NCBI GenBank assembly: GCA_017882655.1
Contig: JADGPB010000006.1
Location: 1-18,304, forward strand
Source of the DNA: Propionibacteriales bacterium
GTDB lineage: Bacteria > Actinomycetota > Actinomycetes > Propionibacteriales > Propionibacteriaceae
Direction: 5' to 3'
DNA length: 18,304 bases
The notes beneath the pieces were generated by a model. It worked only from the letters and a program-made list of their open reading frames with translations. It ran no database searches and was not told the origin of the DNA. A program made the position numbers and the translations under genes. Positions 1-7,282 of the stretch are shown one piece after another (within the stretch, counting starts at the first letter, position 1; every line of letters begins with the position of its first letter).

Positions 1-2331
1 TGGTGGCGAGCGAACAACTACCTGACCGTCGGCCAGATCTACCTCATGGCCAACCCGCTGCTCCGCGAGCCGTTGCGCCCTGAGCACATCAAGCCCCGGC
101 TCCTGGGCCACTGGGGGACCTCGCCCGGCCTCGCGTTCATCTACACCCACGTCTCGCGGCTGATCCGCCACACGGGCCAGAAGTGTCTGTTCATCACCGG
201 CCCCGGCCACGGCGGCCCCGCGCTGGTGGGCGCCTCGTACCTGGAGGAGACCTACGCCGACGCGTACCCCCACATCACCTATGACGAGCACGGTCTGCTG
301 ACGTTCTTCCGCCAGTTCTCCGCGCCCGGCGGCATCCCGTCGCACGTGTCGGTGACCACGCCCGGCTCGATCCACGAGGGGGGCGAGCTCGGCTACGCGA
401 TGATCCACGCGTTCGGCGCGGCATTCGACAACCCCGATCTCCTGACGGTGGCCGTGGTCGGCGACGGTGAGGCCGAGACCGGGCCGCTCGAGGGCTCCTG
501 GAAGGGGATCTCGTTCCTCAACCCGGCCCACGACGGCCCCGTACTGCCCGTGCTGCACCTGAACGGCGCGAAGATCGCCGCCCCGACCGTGCTGGCGCGC
601 AAGCCCCACGACGAGGTCGAGAAGCTCTTCGAGGGCCACGGCTACGAGGTGATCTGGGTCGAGGGCGACGACCTGCCCGGCATGCACTTCCGGTTCGCTG
701 AGGCGTTGTCGAACGCGTACGACACGATCCAGGGCATCGTCTCCGCCGCCCGCGACGGGTCGGCGCCGGCCGGACGGCCCCGCTGGCCCCTGATCATCTT
801 CCGCTCGCCGAAGGGCTGGACCGGGCCCGATGTGGTCGACGGCGTTCAGATCGAAGGCACGTGGCGCGCGCATCAGGTGCCGCTGTCCGGCGTGAAGGAG
901 AACCCCGAGCACCTGGCGATGCTCGAGGCATGGATGAAGTCCTACCGGCCCGAGGAGCTGTTCGACGACGACGGGCACTTCGTCGACCTGGTGCTCCAGG
1001 CGAACCCCGAGAAGCCGATGTCGATGTCCGGCACGCCCCACGCCAACGGGGGTGTGCTGAGCGTTCCCCTCGACCTGCCCGACTTCCGGGAGCTCGGCGT
1101 ACCGGTCGAGAAGCGGGCCACGGAGAAGGTCGAGTCGACGCGCGTGCTCGGCGAGCTGATGAAGGCTGCGTACGAGCGGAACCCGGACAACTTCCGGCTG
1201 TTCTCCCCGGACGAGGCGAACTCGAACAGGGTGGGCGCGGTCTTCGACGTCTCCGACCGTGCCTGGATGGAGGGCCTGGAGCCCGGCGACGTGAAGCTCA
1301 GCCAGTCGGGTCGCGTGATGGAGGTGCTCAGCGAGCACAACTGCCACGGGTGGCTCGAGGCGTACACGCTGACCGGGCGGCACGGGCTGTTCGCCACGTA
1401 CGAGGCGTTCTCGATGGTGTCCGCCTCGCAGACGGTGCAGCACGCCAAGTGGCTCCAAGAGGCGAGCGTTCTGCCGTGGCGTGCCAAGGTACCCAGCCTC
1501 AACATCCTGCTGAGCTCCACCGCGTGGCGCAACGACCACAACGGCTTCAGCCACCAGGGACCCGGCCTCATCCAGGTGGTCCTCAACCAGCGCAGCGACG
1601 TCGTCCGGATCTACCTGCCGCCGGACGCCAACTGCCTGCTGTCCGTGGCCGACCACTGCTTCAAGTCGAAGTCGTACGTCAACCTCATCGTCATCGACAA
1701 GCAGCCTCAGCCTCAGTGGTTGTCGATGGACGAGGCGATCGAGCACTGCACCCGCGGCGCCTCGATCTGGCAGTGGGCGGGGACGCCCGAAGGTCCTGGG
1801 GACCCCGACATCGTGCTGGCATGCGCGGGCGACATCATGACGATGGAGACGGTCGCCGCCGCCGAGCTCCTGCGGACCCGTCTGCCGGCCCTGCGCGTAC
1901 GTGTCGTGAACGTCGTCGACCTCATGGCGCTCCGCCGTCCCAAGGACCACCCGCACGGCATGACCGAGACGTACTTCCGTGAGCTGTTCACCGACACGAA
2001 GGACGTCGTGTTCGCGTTCCACGGCTACCCGGGCGCGATCCACCAGCTCGTGCACGGTCGTCCGGACGCCGACCGGTTCCGCGTGCGCGGGTTCATCGAG
2101 GAGGGTACGACCACGACGCCGTTCGACATGGTCGTGCGCAACCGTGCCTCGCGCTACCACCTCGTGCTGGATGCGCTGAACAACGCGCACGTGGCCCCGG
2201 CCGGAGCGGAGGATCTCCGCGAGTACTGCATGTCGCAGCTCCAGAGGCACGAGGCGTACATCTTCGAGCACCTCGAGGATCTGCCCGAGGTGCGCGGCTG
2301 GAACCTCGGCGCGGAGGTGCCCGCCCTGTGA
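1..2331 (+). CDS. xfp: Phosphoketolase (xylulose-5-P/fructose-6-P), 5' end outside window
   Basis: A thiamine-diphosphate enzyme that splits xylulose 5-phosphate (often also fructose 6-phosphate) with phosphate to acetyl phosphate plus glyceraldehyde 3-phosphate or erythrose 4-phosphate, in the cytosol. The frame is open from base 1, reading WWRANNYLTVGQIYL before the first ATG at 46, so that ATG is internal. About 776 residues are visible against a usual 790-800, so only about 20 residues are missing. Seen in order: GPGHGG (nt 199-216), the TPP-binding GDGEAETG (nt 460-483), NGAKIAAPT (about nt 562-588; many homologues have NGYKI, so one aromatic residue is replaced by Ala), and NDHNGFSHQGPGL (about nt 1531-1569), where family active-site Asn and His lie. 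No acetate kinase gene follows, although ack often accompanies xfp. The stop overlaps the next gene by four bases, so the two are probably co-translated. Substrate preference cannot be read from sequence. Confidence 0.96.
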   Translation, partial: WWRANNYLTVGQIYLMANPLLREPLRPEHIKPRLLGHWGTSPGLAFIYTHVSRLIRHTGQKCLFITGPGHGGPALVGASYLEETYADAYPHITYDEHGLLTFFRQFSAPGGIPSHVSVTTPGSIHEGGELGYAMIHAFGAAFDNPDLLTVAVVGDGEAETGPLEGSWKGISFLNPAHDGPVLPVLHLNGAKIAAPTVLARKPHDEVEKLFEGHGYEVIWVEGDDLPGMHFRFAEALSNAYDTIQGIVSAARDGSAPAGRPRWPLIIFRSPKGWTGPDVVDGVQIEGTWRAHQVPLSGVKENPEHLAMLEAWMKSYRPEELFDDDGHFVDLVLQANPEKPMSMSGTPHANGGVLSVPLDLPDFRELGVPVEKRATEKVESTRVLGELMKAAYERNPDNFRLFSPDEANSNRVGAVFDVSDRAWMEGLEPGDVKLSQSGRVMEVLSEHNCHGWLEAYTLTGRHGLFATYEAFSMVSASQTVQHAKWLQEASVLPWRAKVPSLNILLSSTAWRNDHNGFSHQGPGLIQVVLNQRSDVVRIYLPPDANCLLSVADHCFKSKSYVNLIVIDKQPQPQWLSMDEAIEHCTRGASIWQWAGTPEGPGDPDIVLACAGDIMTMETVAAAELLRTRLPALRVRVVNVVDLMALRRPKDHPHGMTETYFRELFTDTKDVVFAFHGYPGAIHQLVHGRPDADRFRVRGFIEEGTTTTPFDMVVRNRASRYHLVLDALNNAHVAPAGAEDLREYCMSQLQRHEAYIFEHLEDLPEVRGWNLGAEVPAL

Positions 2332-2717
2332 ACCTCGGGTACGACGAGACGATCGAGCCCGAGGAGTGTCGTCGCCTGCTCGCTTCGCGGAGCGTCGCGC
2401 GCATCGGGTTCGTGTCGACGGCCGGCGACGTCCTCGTACTGCCCGTGTCGTACCAGGTGGACGATGCGGGCGTGCTCGTCTTCCAGACGTCACGCAGTGG
2501 CGTGCTGGCGCGGCTCGCCCACGGCGAGCGCGTGAGCGTCCAGGTCGATGACGTCTCGGAAGAGCTCCGCAACGGCTGGTCGGTGCTCGCCCACGGGCAC
2601 GCGGCGATCTATGAGGGCGACATCTCGCCGCGGGCCTGGATCGCGGGCCACGACGAGGTCGTCATCGGGATCGCGTTCGACAGGCTGACCGGCCGCGCCG
2701 TCTCCGCGTTCGGCTGA
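2328..2717 (+). CDS. Pyridoxamine 5'-phosphate oxidase-family (split-barrel flavin-binding) protein
   Basis: A 129-residue protein of the small PNPOx-like split beta-barrel group, which binds FMN or F420. Most members have no proven reaction and it should not be called a true PdxH. Seen: an N-terminal helix-like segment (residues 8-20, EECRRLLASRSVARIGF), strands with GDVLVLPVSYQVDDAGVLVFQTSRSG at about 33-58 written here only as a landmark in parts (PVSYQVDD, VLVFQT), and GWSVLAHGHA at about 83-92. These match the usual order in the family. The GTG start shares GTGA with the xfp stop, so translation is coupled, and a role next to phosphoketolase in redox or stress adaptation is an inference. 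Its last 109 bases are also coding on the opposite strand as the tail of the convergent transporter. Full length for the family. Confidence 0.85.
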   Translation: MNLGYDETIEPEECRRLLASRSVARIGFVSTAGDVLVLPVSYQVDDAGVLVFQTSRSGVLARLAHGERVSVQVDDVSEELRNGWSVLAHGHAAIYEGDISPRAWIAGHDEVVIGIAFDRLTGRAVSAFG

Positions 2718-3610
2718 TCGTCGATGGCGGGTGGCGCGACTGCGGGAGGTCGACGCAGGCTCGCCCACAGCACCCCGCCGATGACCGCGAGTCCTCCGAG
2801 GAGCTCTAGCGGCTGCGGCGTTTCACCGAGGGCCAGCCACGCTGCGGAGAGCCCTGTCACGGGCACCAGCATCGAGAACGGGGCAACCCGCCCTGCTGGG
2901 TGGCGACTCATCAGCCAGACCCACAGCCCCGACCCCACGACCGTGCCGATGAGCACGGTGTAGGCGAGGCCGATCCAGGCCGGTACGGCGCCGGGGGAGA
3001 GCGACCCGGCCAGCGCCGTGCCGATCCGGTGCGGGCCATCGAAGACGACCGACAGCGCGAGCATCGGTAGCGGAGGGACGACCGACATCCACAGCGTCAG
3101 GTGGAGCGGGTTCGGCGCGGCAGCCTTGCGGGTCGCGAGGTTCCCGAGCGCCCAGCCGAAACCGCCGAAGACGACGAGCAGGAAGGGCCACCAGCTCCCG
3201 ACCGACCCGCGCGCGATCCCGACGAGGACGAGGCCGCCGACCGCCACCGCGATGCCGACCGCACTCCGTGCCGAGACCTTCTCTCGCAGCAGGAGGGCGC
3301 CGAGGACCACGGTGAACGGCGCGCTCGACTGGAGCACGAGGGACGCGAGACCCGACGGGAAGCCCGCGGCCATGCCGAGGTAGAGGCCGATGAACTGCAA
3401 CGTGCCGAAGCCGAGCCCGTACCCGATCAGCCAACGTGTCTGGACCTTGGGGCGGGGCACGAAGAGCAGCGTGGGCAGCGCCAGCAGGCCGAACCGGAGC
3501 GCGACGAGGAAGAGCGGTGGAAACTGCTGCAGCGACTCGTGGATCGCTAGGAAGTTGACGCCCCAGATGACGGCGACGGATACGGCGGCAAGGACATGGC
3601 GGATTGGCAC
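2609..3610 (-). CDS. EamA/DMT-superfamily drug/metabolite exporter
   Basis: A 333-residue inner-membrane protein of the 10-TM DMT superfamily. It has two EamA repeats, the first starting at residue 1 (PIRHVLAAVSVAVIWGVNF) and the second after about residue 140 (SWWPFLLVVFGGFGWALGN). Hydrophobic segments alternate with short loops, and PFTVVLGALLLREKVS and LVPVTGLSAAWLALGE are the paired repeat ends typical of the family. Transported substrate unknown; amino acids or small metabolites are common. The GTG at 3610 was chosen because family members begin MPxRxxLxAxxVAxxWG; the 50 codons of open frame upstream lack these features and run into the divergent gene. The C-terminal hydrophilic tail of about 35 residues is longer than usual and overlaps the convergent PNPOx-like gene by 109 bp. 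Divergent from a LysR regulator, its likely controller. Confidence 0.9.
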   Translation of the reverse strand: MPIRHVLAAVSVAVIWGVNFLAIHESLQQFPPLFLVALRFGLLALPTLLFVPRPKVQTRWLIGYGLGFGTLQFIGLYLGMAAGFPSGLASLVLQSSAPFTVVLGALLLREKVSARSAVGIAVAVGGLVLVGIARGSVGSWWPFLLVVFGGFGWALGNLATRKAAAPNPLHLTLWMSVVPPLPMLALSVVFDGPHRIGTALAGSLSPGAVPAWIGLAYTVLIGTVVGSGLWVWLMSRHPAGRVAPFSMLVPVTGLSAAWLALGETPQPLELLGGLAVIGGVLWASLRRPPAVAPPAIDDQPNAETARPVSLSNAIPMTTSSWPAIQARGEMSPS

Positions 3611-3617
3611 GTGCCTA
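3605..3617. promoter_or_regulatory. T-N11-A palindrome over the exporter start codon
   Basis: TGGCACGTGCCTA contains the perfect 10-bp palindrome GGCACGTGCC (3606-3615) framed as T-N11-A, the minimal LysR-type operator pattern. It covers the exporter GTG (3610-3608 on the minus strand). It shares TG-N5-TGCCTA with the site at 3669-3681. LysR binding here is inferred from pattern and position only. Confidence 0.4.
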
Positions 3618-3629
3618 GCCTGCGGCCCG

Positions 3630-3635
3630 ATGATA
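3630..3635 (-). promoter_or_regulatory. Possible -10 box for the exporter gene
   Basis: On the minus strand TATCAT fits TANNNT, 19 nt before the exporter GTG. It would give a leader of roughly a dozen bases. No good -35 and no clear Shine-Dalgarno sequence were seen, so this is the weakest promoter call in the window. Confidence 0.3.
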
Positions 3636-3667
3636 GTGAAGGACAAGCGAATTCTGGTGACGCTGAT

Positions 3668-3684
3668 ATGTAGGATGCCTACAT
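3668..3684. promoter_or_regulatory. Perfect 7-bp inverted repeat, candidate LysR operator
   Basis: ATGTAGG and CCTACAT are exact inverted repeats around a 3-base centre. The core T(3669)-N11-A(3681) matches the LysR-box pattern. It overlaps both the -10 box of the regulator gene and the first two bases of its ATG, so a bound regulator would block its own transcription. Binding by the adjacent LysR protein is inference. Confidence 0.55.
3671..3676 (+). promoter_or_regulatory. -10 box TAGGAT, leaderless start of the LysR gene
   Basis: TAGGAT ends 6 nt before the ATG at 3683, so transcription would begin at or next to the A of the start codon. There is no Shine-Dalgarno sequence and no recognisable -35. 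The box is embedded in the 3668-3684 palindrome. Confidence 0.55.
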
Positions 3685-4594
3685 GGAAGTACGTCATCTG
3701 TTCCTGCTGAGGGAGATCGCGGTGCGCGGCACGCTCGCAGCCGTCGCCGAGGCGACGCACCGTACGCCGTCGGCTGTGTCCCAGCAGCTACGTACGGCCG
3801 AGCGGGAGCTGGGCGTCAAGCTCGTCGAACCCGTGTCGCGCGGACTTCGGCTGACTGCCGAAGGGCTACTCCTCGCCGAGAGCGCCGACGAGGTCGGACG
3901 GGTACTCGCCGAGGTGGAGGGGCGGCTGCTGGCCCGGCTGGGGAAGCCTGGGGGAGGGGTGTCGATCGGCACGCTGCCCAGCGCCGGGGAGGCACTTCTG
4001 CCGCACCTCATGACGCGTCTGCGAGGCTCGGGCATCACCGTCGACGTCCGGGACTTCGACCTGGCCGAGGAGGCGTACGCGCAGCAGACCCTCGACCACG
4101 ACCTCGTCATCGCCCACAGCCTGACCGGTGACGTGCCCTCCGGTGCGGAAGGGCTGGTGTGCCGCGTTCTTGCCCGCGAACCGCTCGACGTGGCCTTGCC
4201 CGCCGGTCACCCGCTCGCGAGCAAGGCTGAGCTCCATCCTGAGGACCTCGTAGGGACCTCCTGGATTGCCGTACCGGCCGGATTCCCGTTCGACAGCGTC
4301 CTGCTGGCGGTGGAAGCCGTCACGGGCGAGCAGCTCACGCGCCGCATGAGACTCGTGGACAACCGCCTCGTCGAGTCGATGGTGGCCGTGGGCGAGGGCC
4401 TGGCGCTGCTCCCGCGCTTCACGACTCGCCCCCATCCGGGGACCGTGCTTCGTCCCTTGTCAGGGGTGAACGCCCAAAGATCCATCGTCGCGCTCGCCAG
4501 GCCGGACCACTATGCGCGTCGAGCAGTACGGACCGTGGCCGATCTCCTGGCGGATGTGGGAGCCGACCTCATGCGCCCAACGTCGACCGCGTGA
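3683..4594 (+). CDS. LysR-family transcriptional regulator
   Basis: A 303-residue DNA-binding regulator. The winged helix-turn-helix is at residues 1-60 (MEVRHLFLLREIAVRGTL, then TPSAVSQQLRTAERELG as the recognition helix region, and VSRGLRLTAEG as the wing). A linker helix follows to about residue 88, then the two-lobe effector-binding domain (VSIGTLPSAGEALLPHLM onward) to about 300. Length is normal for LysR proteins. The ATG at 3683 is the only start that gives the canonical short N-terminus. Divergent from the EamA exporter with a 72-bp gap, the classical arrangement in which the regulator controls the neighbour and represses itself. The ligand is unknown and is probably the exporter's substrate or a related molecule (inference). 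Confidence 0.93.
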   Translation: MEVRHLFLLREIAVRGTLAAVAEATHRTPSAVSQQLRTAERELGVKLVEPVSRGLRLTAEGLLLAESADEVGRVLAEVEGRLLARLGKPGGGVSIGTLPSAGEALLPHLMTRLRGSGITVDVRDFDLAEEAYAQQTLDHDLVIAHSLTGDVPSGAEGLVCRVLAREPLDVALPAGHPLASKAELHPEDLVGTSWIAVPAGFPFDSVLLAVEAVTGEQLTRRMRLVDNRLVESMVAVGEGLALLPRFTTRPHPGTVLRPLSGVNAQRSIVALARPDHYARRAVRTVADLLADVGADLMRPTSTA

Positions 4595-4607
4595 ACGTCG
4601 CGAAGAC

Positions 4608-4613
4608 TAGGCT
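4608..4613 (+). promoter_or_regulatory. -10 box TAGGCT, leaderless start of the Usp gene
   Basis: TAGGCT lies 6 nt before the ATG at 4620 and 13 nt after the LysR stop. There is no Shine-Dalgarno motif, which fits a leaderless transcript. No convincing -35 was seen. Confidence 0.5.
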
Positions 4614-4619
4614 GCCGGC

Positions 4620-5516
4620 ATGAGTACCGAGGAGTTCGCTGAGGACCAGAAGCCGTCGCCGCCGCGCATTCTGGTAGGCGTCGACGGCTCCGACGATGCC
4701 ATGCGGGCGGTGATGTACGCGCTCGGCACTGCGGAGCGGACGGGACATGACATCTGGCTCGTCCATGCCGTCGATGACGGCGTACTGACCAGCGGGTGGG
4801 GGGTCGTCTACGACCCGACCATCCTGTCCTCGGTCGGCGAGGAGGCCCTGGCGGTCGCGAAGCTCTTCCTCTCCGACAACGGCTTCCCGGCCGAGCGGGT
4901 TCGCTCGGAGGTGCTCATGGGACACCCCACCGCGGTGCTCGCCGATCTGTCGGAGAGCGCCGAGCTGTGCGTCGTGGGCCGTCGCGCCGCCGGCGGTCTG
5001 GACCGGATGTTCATCGGCTCCACGAGCCTCTCCCTCGCCGGCTCCGCGCACTGCCCCGTCGTCGTGATCTCCGCCGCCTCGACCCCCGGTCGAACAGGCG
5101 CCCACAAGCGCATCGCCGTGGCCGTCACCGCGCCCGACAAGGCCAAGCGCCAGGTCGAGTGGGCGCTTCACGAGGCGCACGACCGCGACTGCGCACTGGT
5201 CGTCGCACACGTGGTCGCCCCTGCGCCGACCGGCTTCTTCGCCGCGTTCAAGGCGACGCCGACACCCGAGTCGATCGCAAAGGCCAGGGCCGCCCTCGGC
5301 GCCATGCTCGACGAGCTGCGCAAGACCTACCCGGACGTGGAGATCGAGGGCGAGATCCTAGAAGGCATGCCGATCGCGGAGCTGGTCAACCAGACGGGCA
5401 CCATCGACCTCCTCGTACTGGGCATCCATCCGCACCCGGTCACCGGCATGTCGTTCGGCGGCCCGCTGCGCGGCATCCTCGCCCATTCGTTGTGCCCGGT
5501 GTGCCTCGTCAGGTGA
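4620..5516 (+). CDS. Tandem universal stress protein (two UspA domains)
   Basis: A 298-residue protein with two Usp alpha/beta folds, about residues 16-151 (ILVGVDGSDDAMRAVMYAL) and 163-298 (IAVAVTAPDKAKRQVEWAL). Actinobacterial tandem Usps are cytosolic and often respond to hypoxia or stasis; many bind ATP. The ATP motif G-2X-G-9X-G-S/T is altered in both domains. In domain 1 it reads G120-2X-Ala-9X-GS, and in domain 2 G268-2X-Pro-9X-GP, so the second lobe probably does not bind nucleotide and the first may do so weakly. The ATG at 4620 is chosen because of the promoter box just ahead and the correct domain 1 start. It converges on malic enzyme with an 8-bp overlap. Neighbours in carbon metabolism and stress suit a stress role, but no specific function can be given. 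Confidence 0.93.
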   Translation: MSTEEFAEDQKPSPPRILVGVDGSDDAMRAVMYALGTAERTGHDIWLVHAVDDGVLTSGWGVVYDPTILSSVGEEALAVAKLFLSDNGFPAERVRSEVLMGHPTAVLADLSESAELCVVGRRAAGGLDRMFIGSTSLSLAGSAHCPVVVISAASTPGRTGAHKRIAVAVTAPDKAKRQVEWALHEAHDRDCALVVAHVVAPAPTGFFAAFKATPTPESIAKARAALGAMLDELRKTYPDVEIEGEILEGMPIAELVNQTGTIDLLVLGIHPHPVTGMSFGGPLRGILAHSLCPVCLVR

Positions 5517-7236
5517 CCTGCTCGATGATGAGCTCCGGGTAGGCCGGAAGCCACATCGCGTCGTAGACCTGCTGGATGGGGTCGGAGAGATCGCCACCCG
5601 CCAGGCCCTCCTCGACAGCGGCGCGCGCCACGGCTACGGCCACGGTCGCGGAGACCATCCGCAGCCGGTCGACAGACGGCAGCAGCGAGGCGCCCGGTCT
5701 CGTGGGTTGCGTGATCGACGCCAGCGCCTGCGCGGCCGCCGCGATCATCCGATCGCTGACGCGAGTTGCCCTGCTCACCGCGACCCCCAGTCCCAGACCC
5801 GGGAAGACGAGCGCGTTGTTGGACTGAGCGATGGTGTACGTCACGTCCCCGTGCCTGACAGGCGCGAACGGCGACCCTGTCGCGATCAGGGCGCGGCCGT
5901 CGGTCCAGGACAGGAGGTCACCGGGCAGCGCCTCGGCAAGGTCCGTCGGATTGGACAGGGGCATGATGACGGGGCGCTCGACGCGGCTCGCCATCTCTGT
6001 GACTATTCGCTCGGTGAAAGCGCCGCCCTGCCCCGAGGTGCCGACCAGGATCGTCGGCGCGACGTTGCGAACCACGTCCAGAAGACCGATCTTGCTCGGG
6101 TTCGCGACGTCCCACCCGGCCACCTCGTCCGCAGGGCGGGCGTAGGGCTGCTGGAAGTCGCGGATCTTCGTCGTGGCCGAAGTGATCAGCCCTTGGCTGC
6201 TGAGGCACCAGAACCTCGTGCGGCACTCCTCTCGGTCGACCCCCTCGGCCACCATGAGGTCGACCATGAGGTCGGCGACACCCACGCCGGCGGTACCGGC
6301 GCCGAAGATGACGACCCGTTGCTCGCTCATCCGCTCGTCCTTGGCCCTCACGGCAGCGAGCGCAGCGGCGCCGACGACCGCGGCCGTGCCCTGGACGTCG
6401 TCGTTGAACGTACAGATCTGGTCGCGATAGCGCTTCAGGATGCGGTGGGCGTTCGAGGCGCCGAAATCCTCCCAGTGGATCATGGCGTGAGGGAAGGTAC
6501 GCGTCACGGTGTCGACGAACAGGTCGATGAAGGCGTCGTAGCGTTCGCCGCGCACGCGCGAATGGCGTTCGCCGAGGTACACCTCGTCGTTCAGCAGCGC
6601 GAGGTTGTCCGTACCGACGTCGATGACCACGGGGATCGCCCGGTTCGGGTCGATCCCCGCCGCAGCGGTGTACAGGCTCTTCTTGCCGAGGCAGATCTGG
6701 ATCCCGCCCACACCCTGGTCGCCGATACCGAGGATGCCTTCGCTGTCGGTGACGATGACGAGGTCGATGTCCTCAGGCTTACGACCGAAGGCCAGGAGGG
6801 AAGCCTCCACGGCGTCGGGCTTGTCGATGGACAGAAAGACGCCGTGGAGCCGCTGGTGGTAAGCCCAGCTGAAGTTCTGGATCGCCTCGCCGATCGTCGG
6901 GGTATAGACGATCGGCATCATCTCGGGCAAGTGGTCGGAGAGCAGCCGGTAGAAGAGCACGGTGTTGCGGTCCCTCAAAGCTTGGAGGTACGTGAACTTG
7001 TCCAGGTTGGTGCTCGCCGACTGGAACTGCTGGTACGCCCGGTGCAGCTGGCCCTCGAACGGCGTGACGCCGCTGGGAAGCAGACCAACCAGCCCCAAGT
7101 CGAGCCTCTGCTGCTCGGTGAAGGCGGTGCCGCGGTTGATCCGAGGGATGCGCAGCACCTCACTTCCCCTGGCCCGGACCAGGACCCTGCTCCCATGACT
7201 GCCCGGCAATACTTCGTACCTTCGGCTCTCGTCCAT
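5509..7236 (-). CDS. maeA: NAD-type malic enzyme (large, MaeA-like)
   Basis: Oxidatively decarboxylates malate to pyruvate and CO2 with NAD(P)+ in the cytosol, linking the TCA cycle to pyruvate. The 575 residues match the large MaeA/SfcA and animal-type family rather than the shorter MaeB type. Seen: PIVYTPTIGE with Tyr111 (equivalent to human Tyr112), the metal and substrate segment VVTDSEGILGIGDQGVGG, GKKSLYTAAAGI with Lys185 (equivalent to catalytic Lys183 in human mitochondrial enzyme), DDVQGTAAV, and the Rossmann motif FGAGTAGVGVADL. The start at 7236 (MDESRRYEV) was chosen because a -10 box lies 7 nt ahead and the open frame further upstream (to 7485) is antisense to hrpA. NAD versus NADP preference is a family-level inference. 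Divergent from hrpA across 46 bp; its stop overlaps the convergent Usp gene. Confidence 0.93.
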   Translation of the reverse strand: MDESRRYEVLPGSHGSRVLVRARGSEVLRIPRINRGTAFTEQQRLDLGLVGLLPSGVTPFEGQLHRAYQQFQSASTNLDKFTYLQALRDRNTVLFYRLLSDHLPEMMPIVYTPTIGEAIQNFSWAYHQRLHGVFLSIDKPDAVEASLLAFGRKPEDIDLVIVTDSEGILGIGDQGVGGIQICLGKKSLYTAAAGIDPNRAIPVVIDVGTDNLALLNDEVYLGERHSRVRGERYDAFIDLFVDTVTRTFPHAMIHWEDFGASNAHRILKRYRDQICTFNDDVQGTAAVVGAAALAAVRAKDERMSEQRVVIFGAGTAGVGVADLMVDLMVAEGVDREECRTRFWCLSSQGLITSATTKIRDFQQPYARPADEVAGWDVANPSKIGLLDVVRNVAPTILVGTSGQGGAFTERIVTEMASRVERPVIMPLSNPTDLAEALPGDLLSWTDGRALIATGSPFAPVRHGDVTYTIAQSNNALVFPGLGLGVAVSRATRVSDRMIAAAAQALASITQPTRPGASLLPSVDRLRMVSATVAVAVARAAVEEGLAGGDLSDPIQQVYDAMWLPAYPELIIEQVT

Positions 7237-7243
7237 AAGGCGA

Positions 7244-7249
7244 ACGCTA
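7244..7249 (-). promoter_or_regulatory. -10 box TAGCGT, leaderless start of malic enzyme
   Basis: On the minus strand TAGCGT ends 7 nt before the ATG at 7236. Back to back with the hrpA box, in a 46-bp gap. No Shine-Dalgarno motif lies between box and start. Confidence 0.55.
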
Positions 7250-7267
7250 GACCCGTGCGAGGGACCG

Positions 7268-7273
7268 TAGGCT
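7268..7273 (+). promoter_or_regulatory. -10 box TAGGCT, near-leaderless start of hrpA
   Basis: TAGGCT ends 9 nt before the ATG at 7283, leaving a leader of zero to about three bases. The expected -35 position falls on the opposing malic-enzyme -10 box, so the two polymerases could not occupy the gap together. Confidence 0.5.
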
Positions 7274-7282
7274 GGGACGGCC

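Noticed and set aside
861..1982. Plus-strand open frame inside xfp
   Set aside because: Out-of-frame, Arg/Ala-rich translation inside a strongly conserved enzyme.
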